NCBI GenBank assembly: GCA_964342825.1 | Contig: CAYFHO010000016.1 | Span: forward strand, 1-64,000 | From: AAA164-E04 sp964342825 | GTDB taxonomy: Bacteria > Verrucomicrobiota > Verrucomicrobiia > Limisphaerales > AAA164-E04 | Reading direction: 5' to 3' | DNA: 64,000 nucleotides | Shown here: positions 20,043-27,964 of the stretch, piece after piece | Position numbering within the stretch: the stretch's first letter is position 1 | How the letters are laid out: each line of letters begins with the position of its first letter | Program-made: the position numbers and the translations under genes | Notes under the pieces: model-generated | The model's database searches: none | What the model saw: only the letters and a program-made list of their open reading frames with translations | What the model was told of the DNA's origin: nothing

Positions 20043-20426
20043 ATGAATCCTTATTCCATTCCATTTGAAATACCCGGTGAATTCACTAATTGCACGGGTA
20101 TATTGACCTTGGTGGATCAAGAGTTACGACTCGAGTTTCAAACCAAGGACGGATTTGTGGGATTGGTCAAATCAGATGTAAAAAAAGTGGTGATTCCCCT
20201 GAAGGACATCATGGATATTCGTTTCAAAAAGGCGTGGTTTACGGGTGGAAAAATATTCATTCAGGTTGGCAGCATGGAAATGTTGCAGGATGTCCCGCGT
20301 CATGAATCCGGAATCATCCGTTTGAACGTCAAAAAGGAGTCCAGAGAAAGCGCCATGAATCTGGTGGCAGAAATAACCTACGTGGCGGCAGAGAACAGTC
20401 TTGCTTCGGTAAAAAGCAGACTCTAG
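20043..20426 (+). CDS. Small conserved hypothetical protein, possibly PH-like
   Basis: The soluble protein of about 127 residues begins MNPYSIPFEIPGEFTNCTG and continues with alternating beta strands (ILTLVDQELRLEFQTKD, VVIPLKDIMDIRFKKAWFTGGKIFIQVG) and a C-terminal helix. The strand-rich body plus terminal helix resembles bacterial PH-like domains, but I do not recognise a named family. The frame is open further upstream to 19974. An AGAGGG at 20020-20025 is only one or two bases before the ATG at 20028 and about 17 bases before the one at 20043, so the start is uncertain. It is divergent from the gldA-like operon and 17 bp ahead of the next gene, so the two probably share a transcript. Confidence 0.6.
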   Translation: MNPYSIPFEIPGEFTNCTGILTLVDQELRLEFQTKDGFVGLVKSDVKKVVIPLKDIMDIRFKKAWFTGGKIFIQVGSMEMLQDVPRHESGIIRLNVKKESRESAMNLVAEITYVAAENSLASVKSRL

Positions 20427-20443
20427 TTGAAAGGGAAAGAGGA

Positions 20444-20983
20444 ATGAAAACACAAGATATGCACATAGGGATGCATGTGACGCACCCGGACCTGGGCGTG
20501 GGAGAAGTCGTCCGTCTGGGTCGTGGTATGGCTGAAATTGAATTTGAATCAGGCAAACGTGAGCTGAGTCCGGAGAACAGCAGCATCGAACCCCTCCAAT
20601 CCGAAGCTCATTTGAATGGATTGAAAATGCCTCTGGAGGAACTTGTCAAAGAGGTCGTTCAATCCACGATTGATGCCCTTGAAATTGAAAAACCTGGAAC
20701 GGTCATCGATGAACTTGCACCCAAATGGCAGGATGGTCGCATGGTTTTGCATCCGAAAGATCCGCAACTTCAGCCCAAAGAAGTTGAACTCGAAACCTTT
20801 TTTCACAAAATTGTGATGATGCGAAACAACCTTCGTGTCCTGGAGCAAAGGGTTAATAATTCCAAGCAGCTGAGTGAAGCGGATAAATTTGATATGCAAC
20901 AGTATATTTCACGTTGCTACGGTTCGATGACCACGTTCAATGTTCTGTTTCGCCGCAAAGAAGATCAGTTCAGTTCGAAGTAG
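20444..20983 (+). CDS. Hypothetical protein with small beta-barrel N-terminus
   Basis: In this 179-residue protein the first 45 residues (GMHVTHPDLGVGEVVRLGRGMAEIEFESGKREL) look like a Tudor/CarD-type or UvrD-C-terminal-type small barrel, the kind often used to touch RNA polymerase or nucleic acid. The rest is mainly helical (FFHKIVMMRNNLRVLEQRVNNS). No catalytic motif is visible. A GGGAAAGAGG purine run precedes the ATG. The gene follows the PH-like gene by 17 bp and its 3' end overlaps the convergent SprT-like gene by 14 bp. The role is unknown. Confidence 0.7.
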   Translation: MKTQDMHIGMHVTHPDLGVGEVVRLGRGMAEIEFESGKRELSPENSSIEPLQSEAHLNGLKMPLEELVKEVVQSTIDALEIEKPGTVIDELAPKWQDGRMVLHPKDPQLQPKEVELETFFHKIVMMRNNLRVLEQRVNNSKQLSEADKFDMQQYISRCYGSMTTFNVLFRRKEDQFSSK

Positions 20984-21353
20984 AATTTTTATTTAGGCTG
21001 GAACTTTGTCTCGGCTTGAAACCCGCCTTTCTCATGTAATCTCTCCATTCCGGTCCGTGAGGTTCAATACCCAATCCGAACCGACGGAAAGCCATCCAGT
21101 GGGCCGCTTCATGGCACAATGTTTCCTCGAGCAGAGATTCCTGGTTCAACTGCAAAAGGGAAGCATTGAGGTATATGGTGTTGCTTGCAAAATGACATCT
21201 GCCCAGGTCCGGATGGTCAGAAGGAAGAAATTCAATGTTCAATGTACGTGGCAAAAGCGTGTATCCCCAAAGAACCGACCACGCTTTCAGTTTTTCAAAA
21301 ACGCGCTGCAACATTGACTCTGCTATGGTTTGATCTGTGGATGGTCGATTCAT
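20970..21353 (-). CDS. SprT-like zinc metalloprotease domain protein
   Basis: This 127-residue protein carries HEAAH at residues 81-85 and a third ligand region EPHGPEWRDYMRKAGFKP (His99), the layout of the SprT/Spartan minimal protease domain. The motif for the C-terminal Cys zinc ribbon of longer SprT proteins is absent. Spartan-type proteases cut proteins trapped on DNA; the function of bacterial SprT-like proteins is not well defined. It starts five bases after the rarA stop, so it is probably co-transcribed with rarA, a DNA-replication-stress gene, which supports a DNA-repair-linked role by context only. Confidence 0.8.
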   Translation of the reverse strand: MNRPSTDQTIAESMLQRVFEKLKAWSVLWGYTLLPRTLNIEFLPSDHPDLGRCHFASNTIYLNASLLQLNQESLLEETLCHEAAHWMAFRRFGLGIEPHGPEWRDYMRKAGFKPRQSSSLNKNSTSN

Positions 21354-21358
21354 GATTT

Positions 21359-22753
21359 CTAATCCTTGGTCTGCCTTCGCATTTCCTGAAATTTCTCCCG
21401 CCAGCCTAAAACACGCTCACGAATTTTTCTCTCACTCCCCTGCTCCGTGGGTTCATAATAGCACTTTTCAACACCGAGATAGTCTTGCGCCACGAAATGC
21501 TCAGGATGTGCATGAGCATATTGATAACCCTCACCGTGACCCAACCTCTTTGCCCCCGGATAATGACCATCTTTAAGATGAACAGGAACGGGTATGGTTT
21601 GACCTGCCCGCACGTCCGCCAGTGCTTTATCAATGGCCACCATTGCACTGTTGCTTTTGTGAGCGGAGGCAATGTAAATCACCGCTTCAGCTATTGGAAT
21701 GCGAGCTTCGGGCCAACCGACAAAGGAGGCAGTCTCATGAGCGGCATGAGCCAATACCAGTGCCATCGGATCAGCCAAGCCCACATCCTCGGCCGCACAA
21801 ATCATGACTCTGCGGGTAATGAATCTTGGGTCTTCCCCTGCATGGATCATTTTTGCCAACCAGTAAAGAGCTGCATCCGGATCCCCTCCCCGCATCGATT
21901 TGATAAAAGCTGAAATAGTGTCATAGTGGGCGTCTCCATCCCCATCATAAACCACTGCCTTTTTCTGGATACATTCTTCTGCAGCAGCCAAATCGATGTG
22001 CACCTTGCCATCTTCTCCCGCGGGTGTTGTCAAAGCCGCAATTTCAAGAGAGTTTAAAGCCTTCCTTGCATCCCCATCCGCCAACTTGGCCAGATGTTGA
22101 ATCGCATCGGTATCCACCCGGAGTTGTAGCTTACCCAAACCGCGTTCTTCATCCTCAATAGCTGTCTGCATGAGTTGGTAAACTTCGGATTGAGCCAAGG
22201 GTTGAAGTTCAAATATCTGGGACCTGGAAACAAGGGGTGAGTTAACAAAGAAAAATGGATTGTGCGTCGTGGCTCCGATTAATTTGATAACCCCACTTTC
22301 AACATCGGGTAACAACACATCCTGTTGCGATTTGTTGAACCGATGAATCTCATCCACAAAAAGTAATGTGGATTTACCGGTATTGGCTAAACGATTGGAT
22401 GCCGATCCTAAAACGCGTCGCATTTCAGCCACGTTGGATTCCACACCACTGAGTCGCTCAAAATGAGCCTGAGTTCGTTGAGCAATGATCTGTGCAAGGG
22501 TTGTTTTCCCGGTTCCTGGTGGACCGTAAAGTATAAGGGACTGGATGCGGTCCGCTTCTATGGCCCGCCGAAGGAGTTTGCCAGGAGCAAGAATGTGTTC
22601 TTGCCCTGCGTATTCTTCCAAAGTACGTGGGCGCATGCGCGCCGCCAGAGGAGCTGCTTTGTTTGCCTGGGGATCGGATTCATTACCAAGTGATGAAGTG
22701 GCACTTGGTGGACTGGATTTTGGAGTGGACTGAAATAGATCACCCTGACTCAT
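21359..22753 (-). CDS. rarA: Replication-associated recombination protein A (RarA/MgsA)
   Basis: RarA is a clamp-loader-like AAA+ ATPase acting at stalled replication forks. The sequence has RMRPRTLEEYAGQEHIL (about 40-55), Walker A GPPGTGKT (77-84), Walker B LLFVDEIHRF (Asp134-Glu135), sensor 1 LIGATTHNPFF, and the C-terminal tetramerisation domain with AAEDVGLADPMAL and a YPGAKRLGHGEGYQYAH motif. The length (464) is normal for the family, with a low-complexity N-terminal tail of about 35 residues. It is followed by the SprT-like gene and preceded by a structured non-coding segment. Confidence 0.95.
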   Translation of the reverse strand: MSQGDLFQSTPKSSPPSATSSLGNESDPQANKAAPLAARMRPRTLEEYAGQEHILAPGKLLRRAIEADRIQSLILYGPPGTGKTTLAQIIAQRTQAHFERLSGVESNVAEMRRVLGSASNRLANTGKSTLLFVDEIHRFNKSQQDVLLPDVESGVIKLIGATTHNPFFFVNSPLVSRSQIFELQPLAQSEVYQLMQTAIEDEERGLGKLQLRVDTDAIQHLAKLADGDARKALNSLEIAALTTPAGEDGKVHIDLAAAEECIQKKAVVYDGDGDAHYDTISAFIKSMRGGDPDAALYWLAKMIHAGEDPRFITRRVMICAAEDVGLADPMALVLAHAAHETASFVGWPEARIPIAEAVIYIASAHKSNSAMVAIDKALADVRAGQTIPVPVHLKDGHYPGAKRLGHGEGYQYAHAHPEHFVAQDYLGVEKCYYEPTEQGSERKIRERVLGWREKFQEMRRQTKD

Positions 22754-22865
22754 AAGTTCATTGTATGAGCCAATGTGCTGTGAGGCGAGACCTGTTCCTT
22801 TAGTAATTCGTTGCTGAGTGAAACAGCGATGAATCCATTCAGCATTCCGATGTCATTAAACACAG

Positions 22866-23001
22866 AAAAAGCCCCACTAGTGCCGTGGGCAACAGTTCCT
22901 TGGAACGTGTTACATAAAGGTGGGACTGGCCCGCCGACTTTCGACTTCCAGTCAAGGCCTGACGTGGGTCGACTCCTAAGGCGTGGTGTCCCATGTTTTT
23001 T
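22866..23001 (-). ncRNA. Structured RNA candidate upstream of rarA, possible 6S RNA
   Basis: On the minus strand this gene-free segment can fold into three elements: a long-range helix (22980-22993 with 22921-22935, UGGGAC/GUCCCA plus CGCC/GGCG), a bulged 8-bp hairpin at 22891-22911, and a GC-rich hairpin with one bulge (22871-22877 with 22885-22890) followed by five U, like an intrinsic terminator. It contains GCGGGCCAGTCCC, which as far as I recall is identical to 13 bases of E. coli 6S RNA, and 6S genes lie near rarA homologues in several phyla. Against this, the partner strand of that motif comes before it rather than after it as in E. coli, so the topology is permuted. The plus strand also ends in a T run, so the strand is not certain. 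Confidence 0.42.
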
Positions 23002-23186
23002 ATTACGGTTCAAGGATAGTATTTAAACACGAGCATAAGCAGGGCTTTAAAAACAAAGCGTTCAAATGTAAAAGATCAAAGCCAATGACCATGTCAAAGG
23101 TGATTCCAAACTAGCCCTGAGGATGGACTCTAACAAGCATTATATCTGAGTAGCACGGATGATGCGCTCGATCCATGATCTCAATC

Positions 23187-23215
23187 AAAAAAGTGTCAAT
23201 AGTTGGGACTGACCC
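23187..23215 (-). repeat. Dispersed palindromic repeat, single-arm copy A
   Basis: One arm plus the central A run of the 53-bp palindrome found at 33540 and 46289 lies seven bases past the stop of the pseudopilin gene at 23223. Read in the direction of that gene it gives GGGGTCAGTCCCAACTATTG followed by ACAC and T5. Confidence 0.9.
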
Positions 23216-23222
23216 CCAATGG

Positions 23223-24074
23223 TTAGGGGCGCAACCAGCCAACGATGGATCGAAATCTACCGGGGTTGTTGCCGGGATTCAAATTTCCGCTGGTACTGCC
23301 TTCGGGATCATCCCAAAGAGCTGGATCGAATGCTTGTCGGGTGTTTGAAAAGGAAACGTGTGCGTCTCCCCAAAGCACATTCAGACCCACTGGATTGCGA
23401 TTGGATTTATGAGGAATGGTTTTGAATGAATAGATAAAATCCGTGATTAAAGTACGCTCGGCAGACAGCTGAATGGACTTGGTGGCTACAAGCCCCCATT
23501 GCCTTTCGTTTTCATTGGCAGGTTCACGGATGGCAGGTTGCTGTGACTGAGGATAATAGACGTAGCTGGACCTTACCCATGCACCTTGGGCCACGGGAAA
23601 GGGATGTTGTTCATTCTGATAATCTTTCAGCTCGTATCCCCTCCCCTCAAGCTCTGCATCGGCTCCTTTTAAGCCGGGATCAAAATACATGCGCGGTTCC
23701 CTGAGATAATTCATCGTGAACAGGTGACCATGGTTGAAAGGGGTTGTGATGTCCGCAGGTTGCCCATCGGAACCTCCAAACAAACGATACGACCACCATG
23801 GCTGGCTTTGACGAATTTGTTCTGGATTGAAAAGCGAGGGATAAAGTTTGTCCTCATTGTCATCAGCATAAAGAAATGTGCCAATGCCAAGCTGTCTCAG
23901 ATTGTTAATGCAATTCGCACGTTGAGCCTTGTTTTTGGCTTGGCTCAGAGCCGGTAGAAGCATGCCTGCGAGGATGGCAATGATTGCAATAACGACGAGA
24001 AGTTCAATCAAGGTAAAACCGGATTGATTGCGATGGGGTCTCGGTCCTGCCGGAGACGGGCTCAAATTATTCAT
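23223..24074 (-). CDS. Pseudopilin-like secreted protein (prepilin N-terminus) 1
   Basis: The prepilin cleavage/methylation signal GFTLIELLVVIAIIAILAGMLLPALSQAK follows a short basic leader, with Glu at +5 after the Gly. The body resembles the DUF1559/H-X9-DG group widespread in Planctomycetes and Verrucomicrobiota, but the usual H-X9-DG motif is degenerate (N-PVGLNVLWG-D-A). The ATG at 24074 was chosen because it overlaps the stop of the upstream MacB-type permease (ATGAATAA), an arrangement for coupled translation; a TTG at 24089 is also open. Unlike the other two copies in this window, it is the last gene of an exporter operon. The prepilin peptidase and assembly ATPase are not in the window. 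Confidence 0.85.
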   Translation of the reverse strand: MNNLSPSPAGPRPHRNQSGFTLIELLVVIAIIAILAGMLLPALSQAKNKAQRANCINNLRQLGIGTFLYADDNEDKLYPSLFNPEQIRQSQPWWSYRLFGGSDGQPADITTPFNHGHLFTMNYLREPRMYFDPGLKGADAELEGRGYELKDYQNEQHPFPVAQGAWVRSSYVYYPQSQQPAIREPANENERQWGLVATKSIQLSAERTLITDFIYSFKTIPHKSNRNPVGLNVLWGDAHVSFSNTRQAFDPALWDDPEGSTSGNLNPGNNPGRFRSIVGWLRP

Positions 24075-25362
24075 GACGTAGGGCTTCAATGGGATCTAGA
24101 CTAGCAGCTGCGTTGGCAGGGTAAATACCAAAAACCACACCAACCGCCCCTGAAATCCCAAAAGCCAAGGAAACCGACCAAAAAGTAACAATGGTATTCA
24201 TGTCTGTCATGGCCGTTACTATGTAGGGAGTTATCACTCCAACGATCACTCCAATCAAACCCCCGCCCACCGAAAGCACCACCGTCTCCACCAGAAACTG
24301 AGTGGTAATGTCACTTTTCTTGGCCCCGAGTGCACGTCGCACACCTATCTCACGAGTGCGTTCTGTCACGTTGGCCAGCATGATGTTCATGATGCCAATA
24401 CCACCTACCAACAACGAAATGGCCGCTATGGAACCTAAGACTATGTTGAACATACGTTTGGTCGCCTCGGCCTGTCTTAAGAGCTGCAATGGAACTGTGA
24501 TTTCATAGTCCACATCCTTGTGAAACCGGGAAAGCAAAGTGCGAATTTGCGGATCCGCCGACTCCACAAATAAGTGGTCTTTCATTTGGACTCTGATTTC
24601 ATGGACTTGAACCGTTTCTGAATTGATCGTATTGCCCGTGCGCTTGATGATGGTTTCTCCAAACCTGGATTTAGCCGTTGCCAGGGGAATATAAACATTG
24701 TTCTCCATGGTTTCTCCTTCGGTTTCCCCTGTTTGCGGACGGTCTCCGGGAGTATTGATTTCACGCACCAATCCAACCACCTTGTAATAATTTCCAGCGA
24801 TTTTTATGATCTGCTTAAGGGGGTCATGGTAAGGGAAGAGTCGCTGAGCCAGTGAAGTTGTCAGCACACAAACATTCTGCTTATACACTTCATCCATCGG
24901 ACTGATGAAACGTCCGCTCACCAGGTCAATGCTGACAATGTCCGGATAAAACGAGAGAGTTCCAACCACCTGACAAGGCAGTTCCATTTCATAAAAACGT
25001 ATCTTCTCGCGAATGATCCGCATGGGCAAAACACGTTCGACACCAGGAATGGTGGAGTATATGCGAGCGGTATCGTCGTAGGATAATCCATAGCGAATCC
25101 CTCTGCTTCGCCCTGACGAATTGTTGGACTCACGATCCTGCTCGGGAGGTTTCACACTTCGAACAATAATGTTGTTACTGCCAAGGGCCTTGATGCGTTC
25201 CTGAGCTTCATAGGATGCACCTTCGCCAATGGCCAACATCGCAATGACCGAACAAACACCAAAGATGATCCCCATCATGGTGAGTCCGGAACGGAGTTTG
25301 TGCAGCAAAAGGGTCTTGATACCCAACTGCACTGTACTCATGAAATGCTGGTAACTCACCAT
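24067..25362 (-). CDS. MacB-type ABC transporter permease (FtsX domain)
   Basis: This 431-residue protein has one N-terminal helix (GIIFGVCSVIAMLAIGEGAS), a large periplasmic MacB-PCD domain, and three C-terminal helices with the FtsX signature LLVGGIGIMNIMLANVTERTREIGVRRALGAKKSDI. This is the separate permease subunit of a MacB-like, mechanotransmission-type exporter in which the ATPase is a separate chain. Its start lies five bases after the ATPase stop and its stop overlaps the pseudopilin start, so the three are probably translated in a coupled way. An alternative start is the Met seven codons further in. Confidence 0.92.
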   Translation of the reverse strand: MVSYQHFMSTVQLGIKTLLLHKLRSGLTMMGIIFGVCSVIAMLAIGEGASYEAQERIKALGSNNIIVRSVKPPEQDRESNNSSGRSRGIRYGLSYDDTARIYSTIPGVERVLPMRIIREKIRFYEMELPCQVVGTLSFYPDIVSIDLVSGRFISPMDEVYKQNVCVLTTSLAQRLFPYHDPLKQIIKIAGNYYKVVGLVREINTPGDRPQTGETEGETMENNVYIPLATAKSRFGETIIKRTGNTINSETVQVHEIRVQMKDHLFVESADPQIRTLLSRFHKDVDYEITVPLQLLRQAEATKRMFNIVLGSIAAISLLVGGIGIMNIMLANVTERTREIGVRRALGAKKSDITTQFLVETVVLSVGGGLIGVIVGVITPYIVTAMTDMNTIVTFWSVSLAFGISGAVGVVFGIYPANAAASLDPIEALRHE

Positions 25363-25367
25363 AATCG

Positions 25368-26102
25368 TCAGCGCCTTTTATTGATCTTTTTACGTGCCTC
25401 CCCAGGGGCTCGCTTGACTTCGATTCGATCAACCAGACCGTCTTTCATATGGATGACCCGATGTGCGCGTTCGGCGACATAATTATCATGTGTCACAAGC
25501 ACAATGGTTTTTCCACTGTCATTTAAATCATCGATCAAATCCAAAACTTCCAACCCGGTTTTGGAGTCAAGATTTCCGGTCGGCTCATCGGCCAAAATCA
25601 TCAATGGGTCATTGACCAGTGACCTGGCAATCGCAACACGCTGCTGTTGACCACCAGAGAGTTGATTGGGACGATGAGTCAGGCGGTCGCCCAATCCAAC
25701 CAGGGTGGCAAGTTCAGCACATCGATCGTAGGATTCCTGCATACTTTTTCCCTGGTAAAACAATGGAACCTGGATGTTCTCCAGAACGGTAAGCTGTGCA
25801 ATGAGATTATAAGATTGGAAAATAAAACCAATGCGTCGACCTCGAACATCGGATAGGGAGTCGTCTCCCATTTTCGCGACATCTTCACCACCCAGCCAGT
25901 AAGCACCCGCAGTGGGTCGATCAAGGCAACCCAGGAGATTCAGCATCGTGGATTTCCCTGAACCTGATGGCCCCATGATGGCCACGTATTCTCCCTGAAA
26001 AATATCTACATTGACTCCACGCAGGGCCATGACCTCGATGTCATCACCCATGACATACTTGCGCTCAATGCCCTCGATCTTGATGATTGGTCCCGATTCC
26101 AA
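25368..26102 (-). CDS. MacB/LolD-type ABC transporter ATP-binding protein
   Basis: The ATPase shows Walker A GPSGSGKST, the Q-loop FIFQSYNLI, signature LSGGQQQR, Walker B LMILADEPTGNLD and the H-loop VLVTHD, all typical of the LolD/MacB group that powers FtsX-type permeases. I chose the TTG at 26102 because AGGAAGGG lies seven bases upstream; the longer frame begins with another TTG at 26123 without a good site. It sits between the adaptor and permease genes in the TolC-adaptor-ATPase-permease operon. The short basic C-terminal tail (KRAPGEARKKINKRR) is unusual but not unique. Confidence 0.92.
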   Translation of the reverse strand: MESGPIIKIEGIERKYVMGDDIEVMALRGVNVDIFQGEYVAIMGPSGSGKSTMLNLLGCLDRPTAGAYWLGGEDVAKMGDDSLSDVRGRRIGFIFQSYNLIAQLTVLENIQVPLFYQGKSMQESYDRCAELATLVGLGDRLTHRPNQLSGGQQQRVAIARSLVNDPLMILADEPTGNLDSKTGLEVLDLIDDLNDSGKTIVLVTHDNYVAERAHRVIHMKDGLVDRIEVKRAPGEARKKINKRR

Positions 26103-26141
26103 GAAGTTACCCTTCCTTGACAATTCCTAGAGTGAATTCAA

Positions 26142-27944
26142 CTACCGTCCGCCGCGACCTGAGCCATCGTTACCACCACGGCCACCGCCGCCGCCGCCGC
26201 CGCTTCCTCGCATCTGTTGGAATTGTTTCATCGCAGCGGATCGCTCTGCATCACTTATTTTTCCGTCACCATCGGTATCCATACGTTTCATCATGGCTTC
26301 TCGATCAAAACCACCCCCGCCAGGGCCTTTCCCTCCCTGACCACCAGGACCTCCCTGAGACTGTGGACGACTCCCTTTGGAATTAAGGTTTTCAAGAGCT
26401 TTGGCGTCAGGCTTCAATTCATCATCACTTACCTTTTCACCTTCATCAAATATCTCACCTGCCAGGTCAACTTCTTCCATCTGTAATGGAGGAGCCAGAA
26501 GTATTTTGTCCCCTTCTTCAACACCATCCAGAATCTGGATAAACTTGGTATTGAATAAACCGACTTCGACTGGAACTCGTTCGGGATCTCCCATTCCAGC
26601 TTTGTAAACGACTTGCTCGCTGTTGACGGTCGTCACAGATTGGATCGGCACTTTTAAAGTACTGGTGATGTTGGTTATCACAATTTCCGCACGTGCAGAA
26701 ACACCAGGCTTCAGGTCCGGTAATTGATCAGTGACCAAAATTTCGGTGGCATACTCCTTAAGATTGGGGTCACTGAAAAATGATGCTGAATCGGGTAAAG
26801 GGGCAACTTTACTGACGATGCCTTTGAATCGTTTGTCGGGCATGGAATCCAGGACGACAAATGCAGTTTGACCTTTCTTCACCTTGTTGACCTGGGACTC
26901 ATGGACCTTGATATCGACCTTCATTTGTGAAGTATCAGGAAGAGTAATGAGGTCCTGGCGTTTGCGAACGGTTGCACCCTCCTCGATCATGGATTCCGAA
27001 CTGAAACGGCTTCTTGATTTGGCATACACGACCATTCCGCCGATGGGAGCATAAATCTTGGACTTTTCGAGTTGCTCTGTTTCGTTATCCAACCTTTCTT
27101 TGTTCAAAACCAGCGAATTGCTCTGGGTAATCAAATCGGCGATAGCCTTGTTCAGGCTGTTGGTTGCTTGGAGAATCACTCGGCTTAGTTCATTGGATGC
27201 CTCAATCAAACTGGACACATATTGTTCTTCGAGCTTGGGAAGATCGTAATCTCTGAGCATCGTCAATTCAGTCCTTGCCTGCTCCAAATTCAACAGTGAA
27301 TTGGTAACTGACAACTGGTCCTGTTCCAATTTGGTTTTAGTTTCAAAACCTTCCTTAAAGAGACGTTGTGACCAAAAGAGACGATCTTGGGCAATTTTGA
27401 GATTCTCTTCCACCGTTTGTATGGAAATTTCTGCGTTCCGTAATTGCTGGAGTTTATCGCCCTCCACAAATTTTCGATAATCGATGAAGGCAAAATTGGT
27501 CGCAAGGATAGCTGCATCAATCTGGCTTTGAACCTGGCTCTGCTCGATCTGCAAATTAGCTTTGGCAGCTTCAAACTCTTGAACTGCTTTCTCGTAACTA
27601 AGCTTTTGTTGGTTCAACTGCTCTTCGGCCTCAGCAGAATCCAATTCAACCAACAGGTCGCCTTCTTCAACCACAGTACCCTCGGGCACGATATAAATGA
27701 CTCGAGAATTTCCATCCACTTCGTTTCGGATGACCTCTTGATTCACCGCCTCAAGTGTTCCACCTGCCGTCACTGAAACGAGAAAATCACCGCGCTTCAC
27801 CTGGTAGAAAGACTCAGCGGAGTCTCCGTCGCCACCGAGGCTTGATAAAAACCAAACAAAAAGTAAGGCACCCATTACGACTCCAATGATCACCTTGGGT
27901 TTTGCCGGACTAGATTTGTCCGCAGATAATTCGTTCTGACTCAT
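26142..27944 (-). CDS. Periplasmic adaptor (MacA/HlyD family) with C-terminal EF-hand tail
   Basis: The adaptor has an N-terminal membrane anchor (VIIGVVMGALLFVWFL), a lipoyl-like half (VTAGGTLEAVNQEVIRNEV...GDLLVELDS), a long coiled-coil hairpin (about 110-270), the second lipoyl half (KIYAPIGGMVVYAKS), a beta-barrel region and a membrane-proximal domain (VPIQSVTTVNSEQVVYK). This is the MacA/HlyD plan, which bridges an inner-membrane exporter to TolC. Unusually, it ends with a Gly-rich linker, one EF-hand loop DTDGDGKISDAE (residues 556-567) with all calcium-ligand positions filled, and a Gly/Arg tail. It lies between the TolC-like and ATPase genes. Confidence 0.9.
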   Translation of the reverse strand: MSQNELSADKSSPAKPKVIIGVVMGALLFVWFLSSLGGDGDSAESFYQVKRGDFLVSVTAGGTLEAVNQEVIRNEVDGNSRVIYIVPEGTVVEEGDLLVELDSAEAEEQLNQQKLSYEKAVQEFEAAKANLQIEQSQVQSQIDAAILATNFAFIDYRKFVEGDKLQQLRNAEISIQTVEENLKIAQDRLFWSQRLFKEGFETKTKLEQDQLSVTNSLLNLEQARTELTMLRDYDLPKLEEQYVSSLIEASNELSRVILQATNSLNKAIADLITQSNSLVLNKERLDNETEQLEKSKIYAPIGGMVVYAKSRSRFSSESMIEEGATVRKRQDLITLPDTSQMKVDIKVHESQVNKVKKGQTAFVVLDSMPDKRFKGIVSKVAPLPDSASFFSDPNLKEYATEILVTDQLPDLKPGVSARAEIVITNITSTLKVPIQSVTTVNSEQVVYKAGMGDPERVPVEVGLFNTKFIQILDGVEEGDKILLAPPLQMEEVDLAGEIFDEGEKVSDDELKPDAKALENLNSKGSRPQSQGGPGGQGGKGPGGGGFDREAMMKRMDTDGDGKISDAERSAAMKQFQQMRGSGGGGGGGRGGNDGSGRGGR

Positions 27945-27964
27945 AACTATTCTAACAGTCGAAA

